DNA of 64,000 nt, taken from an uncultured Marivita sp. GTDB lineage: Bacteria > Pseudomonadota > Alphaproteobacteria > Rhodobacterales > Rhodobacteraceae. Positions within the stretch are counted from its first letter, which is position 1, and each line of letters starts with the position of its first letter. The notes below the pieces were generated by a model. It was not told the DNA's origin. It did no database searches and saw nothing but the letters and a program-made list of their open reading frames with translations. The DNA lies in assembly GCA_947503115.1 (NCBI GenBank), contig CANNCS010000003.1, positions 1 through 64,000 on the forward strand. Direction: 5' to 3'. Position numbers and translations under genes: made by a program. This document shows positions 44,079 through 52,414 of this stretch, in pieces.

Positions 44079-44963
44079 TCAACCCAGTTTCCGCGTTGCG
44101 GCAATCACGTCACGTCCCATTTGATCGTCCCAATGCCGCCGGTTGAGCACAACACCATCCGCACGCACATGGGCAATCTGCCCCAGATCGACATCCGCAT
44201 AGGTCCAACCGGGCTGGTTCAGCACACCTTCCGCGATCACGCCCGTGGGCGGGAAACCCGTGTCGGGCGGTCCAAATATACCCCCCATGCCGGTGTTTTC
44301 ATCCACTGCCTCGGACCAATCGCACGCACCTACCGTTGAGGACATGACGGTAACACACTGATTTTCCAATGCCCGCGCCATCGACCCAATCCGCACCCGC
44401 GAATAACCGGTCAGCGCTTCGGTGCAGGACGGCACAAGGATCAGATCCGCCTCTGCCACCGCCCGCCCCAACAGCGGGAATTCGCTGTCATAGCAGATCA
44501 GGATGCCGATCTTGCCCAGCGCTGTGTCGAACAACTGCAACGGCCCACCGGCTACGACACCCCATTCCTCACGTTCGAATCGCGTCATGATCTGCTTGTC
44601 CTGATGCGCCATACTGCCATCCGGCGCAAAGAATCGGGCGCGATTCACTGGGCGGGCCCCTAGCTCTGGATCAAACACCGGTGCCGAGGCCGCCAGAATA
44701 TGCACCCCAAACTCCTGCGCCAGATTCGCATGCAGCTCATCGGCCTTTGGGATTTGGTCTGACACCGCCCGAAGCGACGCCTCCAGATCCAGCGCCACAT
44801 CGCGGCCCGCCAACGTTGCCAGCTCCATTGCGCCGTATTCCGGGAACACCAAAAGATCAGCCCCAGCACCCGCCGCATCGCTCACCCAACGCGTTAACTT
44901 TTCCTCATAACCACCCCAAGAAGATAGAAAATCCATAGGATAGGCAGCCGCCGCAACTTTCAT
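44079..44963 (-). CDS. carbon-nitrogen hydrolase (nitrilase superfamily)
   Basis: A 294-residue amidase-like enzyme with the triad Glu42 (VFPEYGAMEL), Lys123 (HQDKQIMTRFE) and Cys157 (IGILICYDSEFP). These are the hallmark of C-N hydrolases that cleave small amides, omega-amides or N-carbamoyl compounds. The ATG at 44963 shares one base with the upstream GNAT stop; a GTG at 44966 is also possible. Last gene of an operon with a phosphatase, an NTF2-like protein and a GNAT enzyme; the substrate is not evident. Confidence 0.88.
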   Translation of the reverse strand: MKVAAAAYPMDFLSSWGGYEEKLTRWVSDAAGAGADLLVFPEYGAMELATLAGRDVALDLEASLRAVSDQIPKADELHANLAQEFGVHILAASAPVFDPELGARPVNRARFFAPDGSMAHQDKQIMTRFEREEWGVVAGGPLQLFDTALGKIGILICYDSEFPLLGRAVAEADLILVPSCTEALTGYSRVRIGSMARALENQCVTVMSSTVGACDWSEAVDENTGMGGIFGPPDTGFPPTGVIAEGVLNQPGWTYADVDLGQIAHVRADGVVLNRRHWDDQMGRDVIAATRKLG

Positions 44964-45556
44964 CACTCATGCTCCGTCAATGCCCGCGTCCAAACCTGCA
45001 AAGGCTTTCGCGTCGGCTCTGCCTGGTCGATGTCTTTCCACGAAAACTGCGCCACCGCGCCCTCAAGTGGTGCATAGCCGCGCTTGCGCCAGAACGCATC
45101 CAGTGGCCTATACCCGCCTGGTCGCAACGGATGGTCCACCGACCGCACAACCCCACAAAAAGCAGCCAGTTTCGCCCCCAATTCGCGCGCATGCGCTTCG
45201 CGAAGATCAAAGAAGCGATGCCCAACCCCGCGCCCGCGATACTCTGGTAACAGCACTGACTCAGCACAGAAGAAGATGTCGTTCAGTGCTAATCCTGTAC
45301 CATCAAACGCCGCCGCAAAGTCATCTGCATGATCTGCCATCGGTGTGCCGGTCGCAGCGCCCACCAGACGCGCTCCGTCAAAAGCACCAACAAGGATCGC
45401 CGCGTCCGAAGCGCGATAGGCTTCCAGATAGCCGCGCTCATATTCAAGATCACCGTCATAAAGATAAGGCCAGTCGCGGAACACCCGAATGCGCAACCCT
45501 GCCACATCATCCAAAGCCGCATCCAACGCCTCTCCGGTCAGCGCTTCGATCCGCAT
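44963..45556 (-). CDS. GNAT-family N-acetyltransferase
   Basis: A 197-residue acetyltransferase with ESVLLPEYRGRGVGHRFFD as the acetyl-CoA loop, and FWRKRGYAPLEG near the C-terminus. It is sandwiched between NTF2-like and nitrilase-like genes with one- or four-base junctions, which in nitrilase-GNAT pairs often reflects a shared substrate. The acceptor is unknown. Confidence 0.82.
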   Translation of the reverse strand: MRIEALTGEALDAALDDVAGLRIRVFRDWPYLYDGDLEYERGYLEAYRASDAAILVGAFDGARLVGAATGTPMADHADDFAAAFDGTGLALNDIFFCAESVLLPEYRGRGVGHRFFDLREAHARELGAKLAAFCGVVRSVDHPLRPGGYRPLDAFWRKRGYAPLEGAVAQFSWKDIDQAEPTRKPLQVWTRALTEHE

Positions 45557-45951
45557 CACGAGACCTGTTTGATCCAGTCGCTCAGGTTGTAATAGGTTAC
45601 CACACGACTGATCTTGCCATCCGTCAGCGAAAAGAACGACCCCGCAGGCAGACGATACCCCTGCCCTTTGGCCTCAGGCAAACCGGCATCTGTGACCAGA
45701 TAGGTGCCATTGACCATGAACTCAGCTGCGCCGCGCGTGCTGTTTTCGGCCACGAAAACCACCATTTCGGTCAATGTCTCGTCGTAACAGCGCGCCATGT
45801 GCTTGCAGAATTCCTCAAAGGCCGCGCGCCCGATCCGCACATTGCCTTCGTTCACATGATGCGCAACATCATCGGTCAGACAGTCCAGCATGCCTTCAAT
45901 GTCCTTGCGATTAAACGCATCGAAATACCGCTCGAGTGTTGCCCGGCTCAT
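45556..45951 (-). CDS. NTF2-like/SnoaL-like protein
   Basis: A 131-residue protein of the ketosteroid-isomerase/SnoaL cone fold: LERYFDAFNRKDIEGMLDCLTDDVAHHVN at the start, and FSLTDGKISRVVTYYNLSDWI at the end. Members are small enzymes or ligand-binding proteins. ATG 45951 is used because GGGAGAGG lies just upstream; it overlaps the phosphatase stop by four bases. Confidence 0.82.
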   Translation of the reverse strand: MSRATLERYFDAFNRKDIEGMLDCLTDDVAHHVNEGNVRIGRAAFEEFCKHMARCYDETLTEMVVFVAENSTRGAAEFMVNGTYLVTDAGLPEAKGQGYRLPAGSFFSLTDGKISRVVTYYNLSDWIKQVS

Positions 45952-46397
45952 GGCTGCCTCTCCCATTTTCGTTTCAACTGGTCCACCAGCTGATCGCGCG
46001 TTTGCCGATAGGCGTTCAACTTCTGCTCGCGCGTTTCCCCCAAACCGGTCGGGTCCATGATCGGCCAGTATTCCACCGTCAGATGGTAAAACCGCGTCAA
46101 ATCCAGCGCCCGCCTCTGTGATGCAGGCGACAAGGCCACCACCAGATCAAACCCCGACAAGGCCTCACCGTTCTCTTCCAACTCATCGAAAGACCGGGAC
46201 CGATGGCGGCTCATTTCGACCCCGATCTCCTTGCAGACCGAGATCGCAAACCCGTCGATCTCAAGATCATTCACCACGCCGACCGACTGCACATAGGTCT
46301 CAAACCCATAGAGCTTTTTCATGATCCCTTCAGCCATCGGGGATCGCACGGCATTATGATCGCAGCAAAACAGAATCGACTGCGGCAGCGCTCTCAA
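45948..46397 (-). CDS. low-molecular-weight protein tyrosine phosphatase-like protein
   Basis: A 149-residue LMW-PTP/ArsC-like protein. The P-loop is C12-x5-R18-S (CDHNAVRS), and the acid Asp is in IMDPTGLG. The His and Asn after Cys12 differ from the usual CxGNxCRS, which places it near the alphaproteobacterial branch of unknown substrate; arsenate reductase activity is possible but lacks the extra redox cysteines. First gene of the four-gene overlapping operon; UPF0262 lies immediately upstream. Confidence 0.8.
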   Translation of the reverse strand: MRALPQSILFCCDHNAVRSPMAEGIMKKLYGFETYVQSVGVVNDLEIDGFAISVCKEIGVEMSRHRSRSFDELEENGEALSGFDLVVALSPASQRRALDLTRFYHLTVEYWPIMDPTGLGETREQKLNAYRQTRDQLVDQLKRKWERQP

Positions 46398-46400
46398 AAC

Positions 46401-46880
46401 TCAGCCCCCGAAATGCAGGACGCAGACCAGCGTGAAGAGACGCCGCGCTGTGTCGTCATCCACCGTCACCTTGCCCTCGAGCCGCTCTTGCAGGATGCGC
46501 GCACCTTCGTTGTGAATCCCGCGCCGCGCCATGTCGATGGTTTCAATCTGGCTCGGCGGCAGGGTTTTTACCGCATCGAAATAGGATTTACAGATCTGGA
46601 AATAGTCCTTCACCACCTGTCGAAACGGCGACAGTGACAGATGAAATTCCGCAGCCTTTTCATGGCTTTCGGCGGTTACATCAAAGACCAGACGCTTGTC
46701 CCGGATCGACAACCCCACGTTATAAGGCCCAGGCGGCACAGGTCGCCCGTCCCGGTCGGGCAGTTCAAACGTGTTGTGCTCCATCAAATCGAACATCGCC
46801 ACACGGCGTTCCTGTTCGATCTCAGGTGTGGGCGGGGGCAGATTGCCGTCGTCCAGTTCTATATGGGCAATGCGTGTCAT
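46401..46880 (-). CDS. UPF0262 family protein
   Basis: A 159-residue soluble protein that I recognise as UPF0262: MTRIAHIELDD, RVAMFDLMEHNTFELP, PYNVGLSIRDKRLVFDV and FRQVVKDYFQICKSYFDAVK are its conserved blocks. Conserved in alphaproteobacteria with no known function. It stops three bases before the phosphatase start, so it probably heads the same operon. Confidence 0.85.
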   Translation of the reverse strand: MTRIAHIELDDGNLPPPTPEIEQERRVAMFDLMEHNTFELPDRDGRPVPPGPYNVGLSIRDKRLVFDVTAESHEKAAEFHLSLSPFRQVVKDYFQICKSYFDAVKTLPPSQIETIDMARRGIHNEGARILQERLEGKVTVDDDTARRLFTLVCVLHFGG

Positions 46881-46948
46881 GGGCAGTCTTCCTTGATCTG
46901 CGCACCTCCCTAACGCGCGTTGATATTCCGCGCAATCTGACCTTTGGC

Positions 46949-48169
46949 CTAACCCCGCGTCTCGTCCTTATCCGGCAACAGACCATAACGGGCGGCGACA
47001 CGCCAGACATGTGTTGGCACCATATTCTTGATCCGCGCAGGATGTGCCCGACGCAGATGCAAAATCGTCTCAATCGCTTTCATCTCAACCCGCGCACGGG
47101 CAAATTCTAAACCCCGTGGCCCGGTGCGCGGCTGCAACCACGCCACGATGGGCCGCACCCAGTCGGGCATCCGCCGCAACGGCAACCCACCGGCGGCACG
47201 CTCGGTGTTGGCCATGAATCCCTTGACCGCCGCCTCACGCCTGCCCTTGTCCGTCAAATCCCGCCGCACCACCCGGTCGCCCAAACGATCCAGCACCGCG
47301 GCCCCACGCGCATTGCGCACGATCAGCCATTGATCACCATCGCCGCCCATGTAGCCCACGGTAATGTCCGCCAGCCGGTTGGTGTAGTCGACACAGGTCT
47401 TGCAGGTCATGGGAAAGAAATCCGCCGGCAGGTCCGACAGAGGCAAATTGAGAAAGGGCACAAAGCGTGGCTTTCGCCCATCGTCAAACCGCAACTCCAC
47501 TCGGTAATCCGCACGGAACTCAAGGTAGGACACGGTTTCCGGCCGATCATCAAGCCGCGCCAGAAACGCGTGGAAGTTCTCGGTTGTGGTATTGTCCGAA
47601 CAGGGCGTACCGATCACAGTGATCTCGTCAAAGCCCAGCTCCACCTCAAGCGCGCGCAACGCATAGACCTGACAGGGCACACCAACCACTGCGATCCGCC
47701 GATACCCGGCCTCCCGCGCAGGTTCCAGCAGCGCCAAGAGCGGGCCATAACCCATCCGCATGCCCCGGCACTGGGCCATCTGCTCGGCGTCAGTCACGAT
47801 CACCGGCAGCGGTTTCCAGCGATCCAGCGGATCAGGTGCCGTGGCCAATACCGCATCCACCGCCCCCGCACGCAACAACTCTGCGGCAAGCGCGGTGGTC
47901 AATCCGGTCCACTGCGCCCCCTCCGCCGCAGGCTCCAGCCGCGCGCGATACATGGCTTGAGATACCCCGAAAAACGCCTCATCCCCGGCACCGGCAACAC
48001 GCCCGTGCACCGACGTCTCTAGGTTCTCGTAATCCGGTTGAATGAACTGACAGGCCTTGCCGCATCCACGGCCATCGCCCATCCGCGACACGCCGCAATC
48101 CGTACAAAGTCCCGACCGAGGAGCGCCGCCAATCTCGGGAACCGTCAGGCCAATGCGACCACCATCCAT
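46949..48169 (-). CDS. FrhB/BciB-like iron-sulfur flavoprotein
   Basis: A 406-residue protein of the coenzyme-F420 hydrogenase beta-subunit family. Cysteines LCTDCG, GCGKAC, CQFIQP and MTCKTC can bind 4Fe-4S clusters; VVGVPCQVYALRALE and FVDYTNRLADITVGYMGG-type blocks are shared with BciB, the ferredoxin-dependent 8-vinyl reductase of (bacterio)chlorophyll synthesis. Whether it acts on a chlorophyllide or another substrate cannot be told. ATG 48169 is chosen because GGAGAGG precedes it. A TGTC-N10-GACA palindrome of PpsR type lies 24 bp upstream. Confidence 0.75.
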   Translation of the reverse strand: MDGGRIGLTVPEIGGAPRSGLCTDCGVSRMGDGRGCGKACQFIQPDYENLETSVHGRVAGAGDEAFFGVSQAMYRARLEPAAEGAQWTGLTTALAAELLRAGAVDAVLATAPDPLDRWKPLPVIVTDAEQMAQCRGMRMGYGPLLALLEPAREAGYRRIAVVGVPCQVYALRALEVELGFDEITVIGTPCSDNTTTENFHAFLARLDDRPETVSYLEFRADYRVELRFDDGRKPRFVPFLNLPLSDLPADFFPMTCKTCVDYTNRLADITVGYMGGDGDQWLIVRNARGAAVLDRLGDRVVRRDLTDKGRREAAVKGFMANTERAAGGLPLRRMPDWVRPIVAWLQPRTGPRGLEFARARVEMKAIETILHLRRAHPARIKNMVPTHVWRVAARYGLLPDKDETRG

Positions 48170-48192
48170 GTCAGCCTCTCCATGCAGCAACA

Positions 48193-48210
48193 TGTCAACT
48201 TTAGTTGACA
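48193..48210. promoter_or_regulatory. PpsR/CrtJ-like palindrome
   Basis: TGTCAACTTTAGTTGACA: two perfect 8-bp arms around TT, matching TGT-N12-ACA and the Rhodobacter PpsR form TGTC-N10-GACA. It lies 24 bp before the FrhB/BciB-like ATG, in a position to repress. Confidence 0.5.
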
Positions 48211-48233
48211 GGTACATGAAAAGCGAGTCTGCG

Positions 48234-48256
48234 CTTCTTCTTTTTCCAAATATGCC
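48234..48256 (-). repeat. dispersed element copy C
   Basis: On the minus strand this 23-mer (GGCATATTTGGAAAAAG onward) is identical to 21435-21457. It lies 65-87 bp upstream of the FrhB/BciB-like start, and as in copy B the element points toward the next gene. Confidence 0.65.
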
Positions 48257-48356
48257 CGCGCACCGCAGACACAGGCACATTGCAAGCCAAAGGCGTCACA
48301 ACACCCTTGGCCCGAGGACGTCGCCAAAGGCGTAAGGACAAGTCAAACTGCGCGCG

Positions 48357-49439
48357 TTAGCGCACCTTCAACGTCGCCAATCCGATCAATGCAAGGATCA
48401 AAGAAATGATCCAGAACCGGATCACGATCTGCGGCTCGGCCCAGCCCTTCTTCTCGTAATGGTGATGGATCGGCGCCATCAGGAACACGCGTTTGCCGGT
48501 GCGCTTGAAATACAGCACCTGAATGATCACCGACAGTGCCTCGACCACAAACAGACCGCCGACAATCGCCAGAACGATCTCGTGTTTGGTCGCCACCGCA
48601 ATCGCTCCCAAAGCGCCCCCAAGCGCCAAAGAACCCGTGTCACCCATGAACACCGCCGCAGGCGGCGCGTTGTACCACAAAAAACCCAGACCGCCGCCAA
48701 ACAACCCGGCAGTAAAGATCAGGATTTCGCCCGTACCCGGCACGTAATGCACGTCCAGATATTCGGTAAAGTCGACACGGCCCACAGCATAGGCAATCAC
48801 ACCCAACGCGCCTGCCGCGATCATCACCGGCATGATGGCCAGCCCGTCCAAACCGTCCGTCAGGTTCACCGCATTGGCCGCACCAACAATCACGATCACC
48901 GCAAAGGGAACGAACAAGTAACCCAGATTCAACAACGTGTCCTTAAACACCGGGAACGCCAATTGGTTGGTCAACTGCTCGGGATGGTATTGCGCGGCCC
49001 AATAGCCAGCGATGGCGGCAATCAGAAAGCCCAGCAAAAGCCGCACCTTACCTGACACACCGGCGGTGTTCTGCTTCTTCACCTTGGCATAATCATCGGC
49101 GAACCCGATCAGCGCGAAACTCATGGTGACGAACAGCACCATCCATACAAACGGGTTGTCCAACCGCGCCCACAAAAGCGTCGACGTCAGCAAGGCGCCG
49201 ACGATCAACAACCCACCCATGGTAGGTGTGCCCGCCTTGGCGAAATGCCCCTCCGGCCCATCCGAGCGGATTGGTTGCCCCTTGCCCTGCCGCTTGCGCA
49301 ACACGTTGATCAATGGTTTGCCGAACAGGAAGCCAAAGATCAGCGCAGTCAGAAACGCACCACCGGCGCGGAACGTGATATAGCGAAAGAGGTTGAAGAA
49401 ATCCCCCCCGTCCGACAGTGCGGTTAACCAATACAACAT
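48357..49439 (-). CDS. mraY: phospho-N-acetylmuramoyl-pentapeptide transferase
   Basis: A 360-residue inner-membrane enzyme with about ten helices that makes lipid I from UDP-MurNAc-pentapeptide and undecaprenyl phosphate. [11 protein letters not shown] and [11 protein letters not shown] carry the catalytic aspartates, and [13 protein letters not shown] is the conserved cytoplasmic His loop. Last gene of the visible division/cell-wall cluster; seven bases after murF. Confidence 0.96.
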   Translation of the reverse strand: MLYWLTALSDGGDFFNLFRYITFRAGGAFLTALIFGFLFGKPLINVLRKRQGKGQPIRSDGPEGHFAKAGTPTMGGLLIVGALLTSTLLWARLDNPFVWMVLFVTMSFALIGFADDYAKVKKQNTAGVSGKVRLLLGFLIAAIAGYWAAQYHPEQLTNQLAFPVFKDTLLNLGYLFVPFAVIVIVGAANAVNLTDGLDGLAIMPVMIAAGALGVIAYAVGRVDFTEYLDVHYVPGTGEILIFTAGLFGGGLGFLWYNAPPAAVFMGDTGSLALGGALGAIAVATKHEIVLAIVGGLFVVEALSVIIQVLYFKRTGKRVFLMAPIHHHYEKKGWAEPQIVIRFWIISLILALIGLATLKVR

Positions 49440-49446
49440 GAACTTT

Positions 49447-50889
49447 TCATCCTTCCGCCTCGTCGCGCGCGCTGCCTTGGCTCATATTGCGGATGGCGTC
49501 AACCACACGCGCCAGCCGCATTGACAGAGATCCCTTAACCATCACCACATCCCCAGCGTCAAGCTGCCGTGGCAACCGCGCCGCCATGTCCTCGGAGGTC
49601 TCGAACCAAAGCCCCCGCCGGTTCTCAGGCAAGGCGTCAAAAAGGTTCCGCATCAGCGGCCCGACACAATAAACCTTGTCCAACGCTTGGGTCGCGTCCA
49701 GATCGGCCAAGGCTGCATGCAAATCCGGCCCGGTCGGCCCCAATTCCTTCATGTCACCCAGCACCGCGATCCGGCGCCCTTTGCTGACCCGTCCCACATC
49801 GTGCTGCACAGGCGCGGCTGCCAGAACAGCCATCGCGGCTGCCACCGAAGCCGGGTTGGCGTTGTAGGCGTCATCAAACAGCGCCAACGTCGCATTCGGA
49901 TCCGCCTCGTCCAACTGGATCGTCACATGCGCGCCGCGCCCCGCACCTGGATGCCACCGCCCCATTGCCGCCAGCGACAGCGCCCGATCAAGCTCCAGCA
50001 CCTCGCAGACCGCCAGAACGGCAGCCCCGTTGATCGCGAAATGCCGTCCCGGCGCATCGATCTTGTACAAAAGCTCGCCTCCGTCCAACACCGCCTGCGC
50101 CACGCTGTGCCCGTCGCTTTCCCGGACCGAGGTCACGCGCATGTCGCATTCCGCGTTCTCGCCAAATGACACGCTCACTGCGGCCAAGTTGGCGGCCCGA
50201 GATTGCAAAATCCCACTGGTCGGCAGATCACCGTTCCAGATCGCCACGCCTCCGGGCTCTAATCCCTCAAAAATCGACGCCTTTTCATGCGCGATCCCGT
50301 CAATACTGTCGAAGGCCTCAAGATGCGCTGGCGCCACGATGGTCACAATGGCCACATGTGGGCGCGCGATCCGGCTCAGCGGCGCAATCTCACCGGGATG
50401 GTTCATCCCAATTTCGATCACCGCGAATTCAGCATCACGCGGCATCCGCGCCAGCGTCAAAGGCACACCCCAATGGTTGTTGTAGCTGGCCTCGGCCGCA
50501 TGCACGCTGCCATGGGCACTTAGAACCGTCCGCAGCATTTCCTTGGTCGAAGTCTTACCAACCGAACCGGTCACCCCAACCACCTTAGCCGACGACCGCG
50601 CGCGCGATGCACGCCCCAAGGCCTCAAGCCCGGACTGCACATCATCCACGATCACAAGCGGTGCATCCGCGGCCACACCTTCGGGCACGCGGGCCACCAA
50701 TGCGGCAGCCGCACCCTTTTCCAGGGCCTGTGCGACAAAGTCATGCCCATCGCGCGCTGCGGTCAAAGCAATGAACAAATCCCCCGGCTGGATCGTGCGT
50801 GTGTCAATCGAGACACCCGTTGCCGTCCAATCCCCGGTCACGCGACCGCCTGTTGCTTCTGCTGCTTCTGCGCTTGTCCAAAGGGTCAT
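49447..50889 (-). CDS. murF: UDP-MurNAc-tripeptide D-Ala-D-Ala ligase
   Basis: A 480-residue Mur ligase that completes the pentapeptide precursor. The ATP loop is [14 protein letters not shown], followed by [22 protein letters not shown] and [16 protein letters not shown]. Three-domain length is normal. It overlaps murE by four bases. Confidence 0.95.
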   Translation of the reverse strand: MTLWTSAEAAEATGGRVTGDWTATGVSIDTRTIQPGDLFIALTAARDGHDFVAQALEKGAAAALVARVPEGVAADAPLVIVDDVQSGLEALGRASRARSSAKVVGVTGSVGKTSTKEMLRTVLSAHGSVHAAEASYNNHWGVPLTLARMPRDAEFAVIEIGMNHPGEIAPLSRIARPHVAIVTIVAPAHLEAFDSIDGIAHEKASIFEGLEPGGVAIWNGDLPTSGILQSRAANLAAVSVSFGENAECDMRVTSVRESDGHSVAQAVLDGGELLYKIDAPGRHFAINGAAVLAVCEVLELDRALSLAAMGRWHPGAGRGAHVTIQLDEADPNATLALFDDAYNANPASVAAAMAVLAAAPVQHDVGRVSKGRRIAVLGDMKELGPTGPDLHAALADLDATQALDKVYCVGPLMRNLFDALPENRRGLWFETSEDMAARLPRQLDAGDVVMVKGSLSMRLARVVDAIRNMSQGSARDEAEG

Positions 50890-52370
50890 GCCAATTTCCC
50901 GTCCAAAGCCGCGACTGCCACGCTGGCCTGCTCCACATCGTCAAACGGATAGACCGTGTCGCCCACGATCTGTCCGGTCTCGTGCCCCTTGCCACAGATC
51001 AGCAGCGCGTCACCCGGACCCACCGCATCCACCCCGCGCAAAATCGCCTCGGCGCGATCCCCCACTTCGACGGCCTCGGGCGCACCCTCCAATACCGCCG
51101 CCCGGATCAAGGCGGGGTCTTCGCTGCGCGGATTGTCGTCCGTGACAATCACCTGATCGGCAAACTCTGCCGCGGCGGCCCCCATCAGAGGTCGCTTGCC
51201 GGGATCACGATCGCCCCCCGCACCGACGATCGCCACCAGACGCCCCATGACATGCGGACGGATCGCCCGGCAGGCGGTCGCCACGGCATCGGGCGTGTGT
51301 GCGTAGTCGACATAAACCGCAGCGCCATTGTCGCGGGTCGCCGCAAGCTGCATCCGGCCGCGCACGGTTTCCAATTCAGGCAATACCGCAAACACCCGAT
51401 CAGGCGCAGATCCGCTGGCAATCACCAGACCAGCTGCAACCATGACGTTTTCAGCCTGAAACCCGCCGACAAGGTTCAGCCGGGTCTGAAAGGTCTCGCC
51501 GCCAAACTTGATCCGCACGTCCTGACCTGTGGCGTCAAACCGCTGTCCCAGCAGCACCATGTCCGCACCGATGTCTCGACCGACGGTCATGGTCTCCTGC
51601 CCCCGCGCACGCGCGATGGCAAGCATGTCTACACCGCGCGCATCATCGATATTAATCACCGCAATACCATCTTCTGGCAGCACGCGTGCGAACAGCCCCG
51701 CCTTGGCATCGAAATACGCCTCAAAGCTTTCGTGATAGTCCAGATGGTCCTGCGTGAAGTTGGTAAACCCAGCCGCGCGAAGGTTCACACCATCCAAGCG
51801 CCGCTGCGCCAATCCATGCGAGGACGCCTCCATAGCCGCATGTTCAATCCCGGCCTCAGCCGCGCCTGCCAAAGCGCGGTGCAGCGTGATCGGTTCGGGC
51901 GTGGTGTGCATCAGCGGCGCTTGCCAATCGCCCTCAACACCGGTGGTGCCAAGGTTGACCGCTGGGATACCCAGCAATTGCCACATCCGTCGCACAAAAC
52001 TGGCCACGCTGGTCTTGCCGTTGGTCCCGGTGACCGCAACCATCGTGTCGGGCTGCTGTTCAAACCAAAGCGCAGCGCAATACGCCAAGGTCTGGCGTGG
52101 ATCGGCAGCAATCACCACCGCCGCAGGCGATCCCGCCAACTCATCCTTGGCGATCTCCGCACCTTCCATGTCGGTCAGGATGGCCGCAGCGCCCATACGC
52201 AGCGCATACTGGATGAACTCACCCCCATGCACCTTGGTGCCCGGCAACGCCGCAAACAGGTAGCCTTCTTTGACATCCCGACTGTCTACGGCAAGCCCGG
52301 TGACAATCGCATCCGCGCCGCCGCGCGCCGTCAGTCCCAGCTCGCTCAGGCTTTTGCCCTTTGCTGCCAT
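50886..52370 (-). CDS. murE: UDP-MurNAc-L-Ala-D-Glu:meso-diaminopimelate ligase
   Basis: A 494-residue Mur ligase. ATP loop VTGTNGKTSV, ASSHGLAQRRLDGV and the specificity motif DDNPRSEDP (DNPR selects meso-diaminopimelate over lysine) predict a Gram-negative peptidoglycan stem. YVDYAHTPDA is the catalytic-domain block. It is 44 bp after ftsI and overlaps murF. Confidence 0.95.
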   Translation of the reverse strand: MAAKGKSLSELGLTARGGADAIVTGLAVDSRDVKEGYLFAALPGTKVHGGEFIQYALRMGAAAILTDMEGAEIAKDELAGSPAAVVIAADPRQTLAYCAALWFEQQPDTMVAVTGTNGKTSVASFVRRMWQLLGIPAVNLGTTGVEGDWQAPLMHTTPEPITLHRALAGAAEAGIEHAAMEASSHGLAQRRLDGVNLRAAGFTNFTQDHLDYHESFEAYFDAKAGLFARVLPEDGIAVINIDDARGVDMLAIARARGQETMTVGRDIGADMVLLGQRFDATGQDVRIKFGGETFQTRLNLVGGFQAENVMVAAGLVIASGSAPDRVFAVLPELETVRGRMQLAATRDNGAAVYVDYAHTPDAVATACRAIRPHVMGRLVAIVGAGGDRDPGKRPLMGAAAAEFADQVIVTDDNPRSEDPALIRAAVLEGAPEAVEVGDRAEAILRGVDAVGPGDALLICGKGHETGQIVGDTVYPFDDVEQASVAVAALDGKLA

Positions 52371-52414
52371 GACGACCCCCTCGTGTCTGTGCCCCGCGAC
52401 CGCGGCAATCGCCC

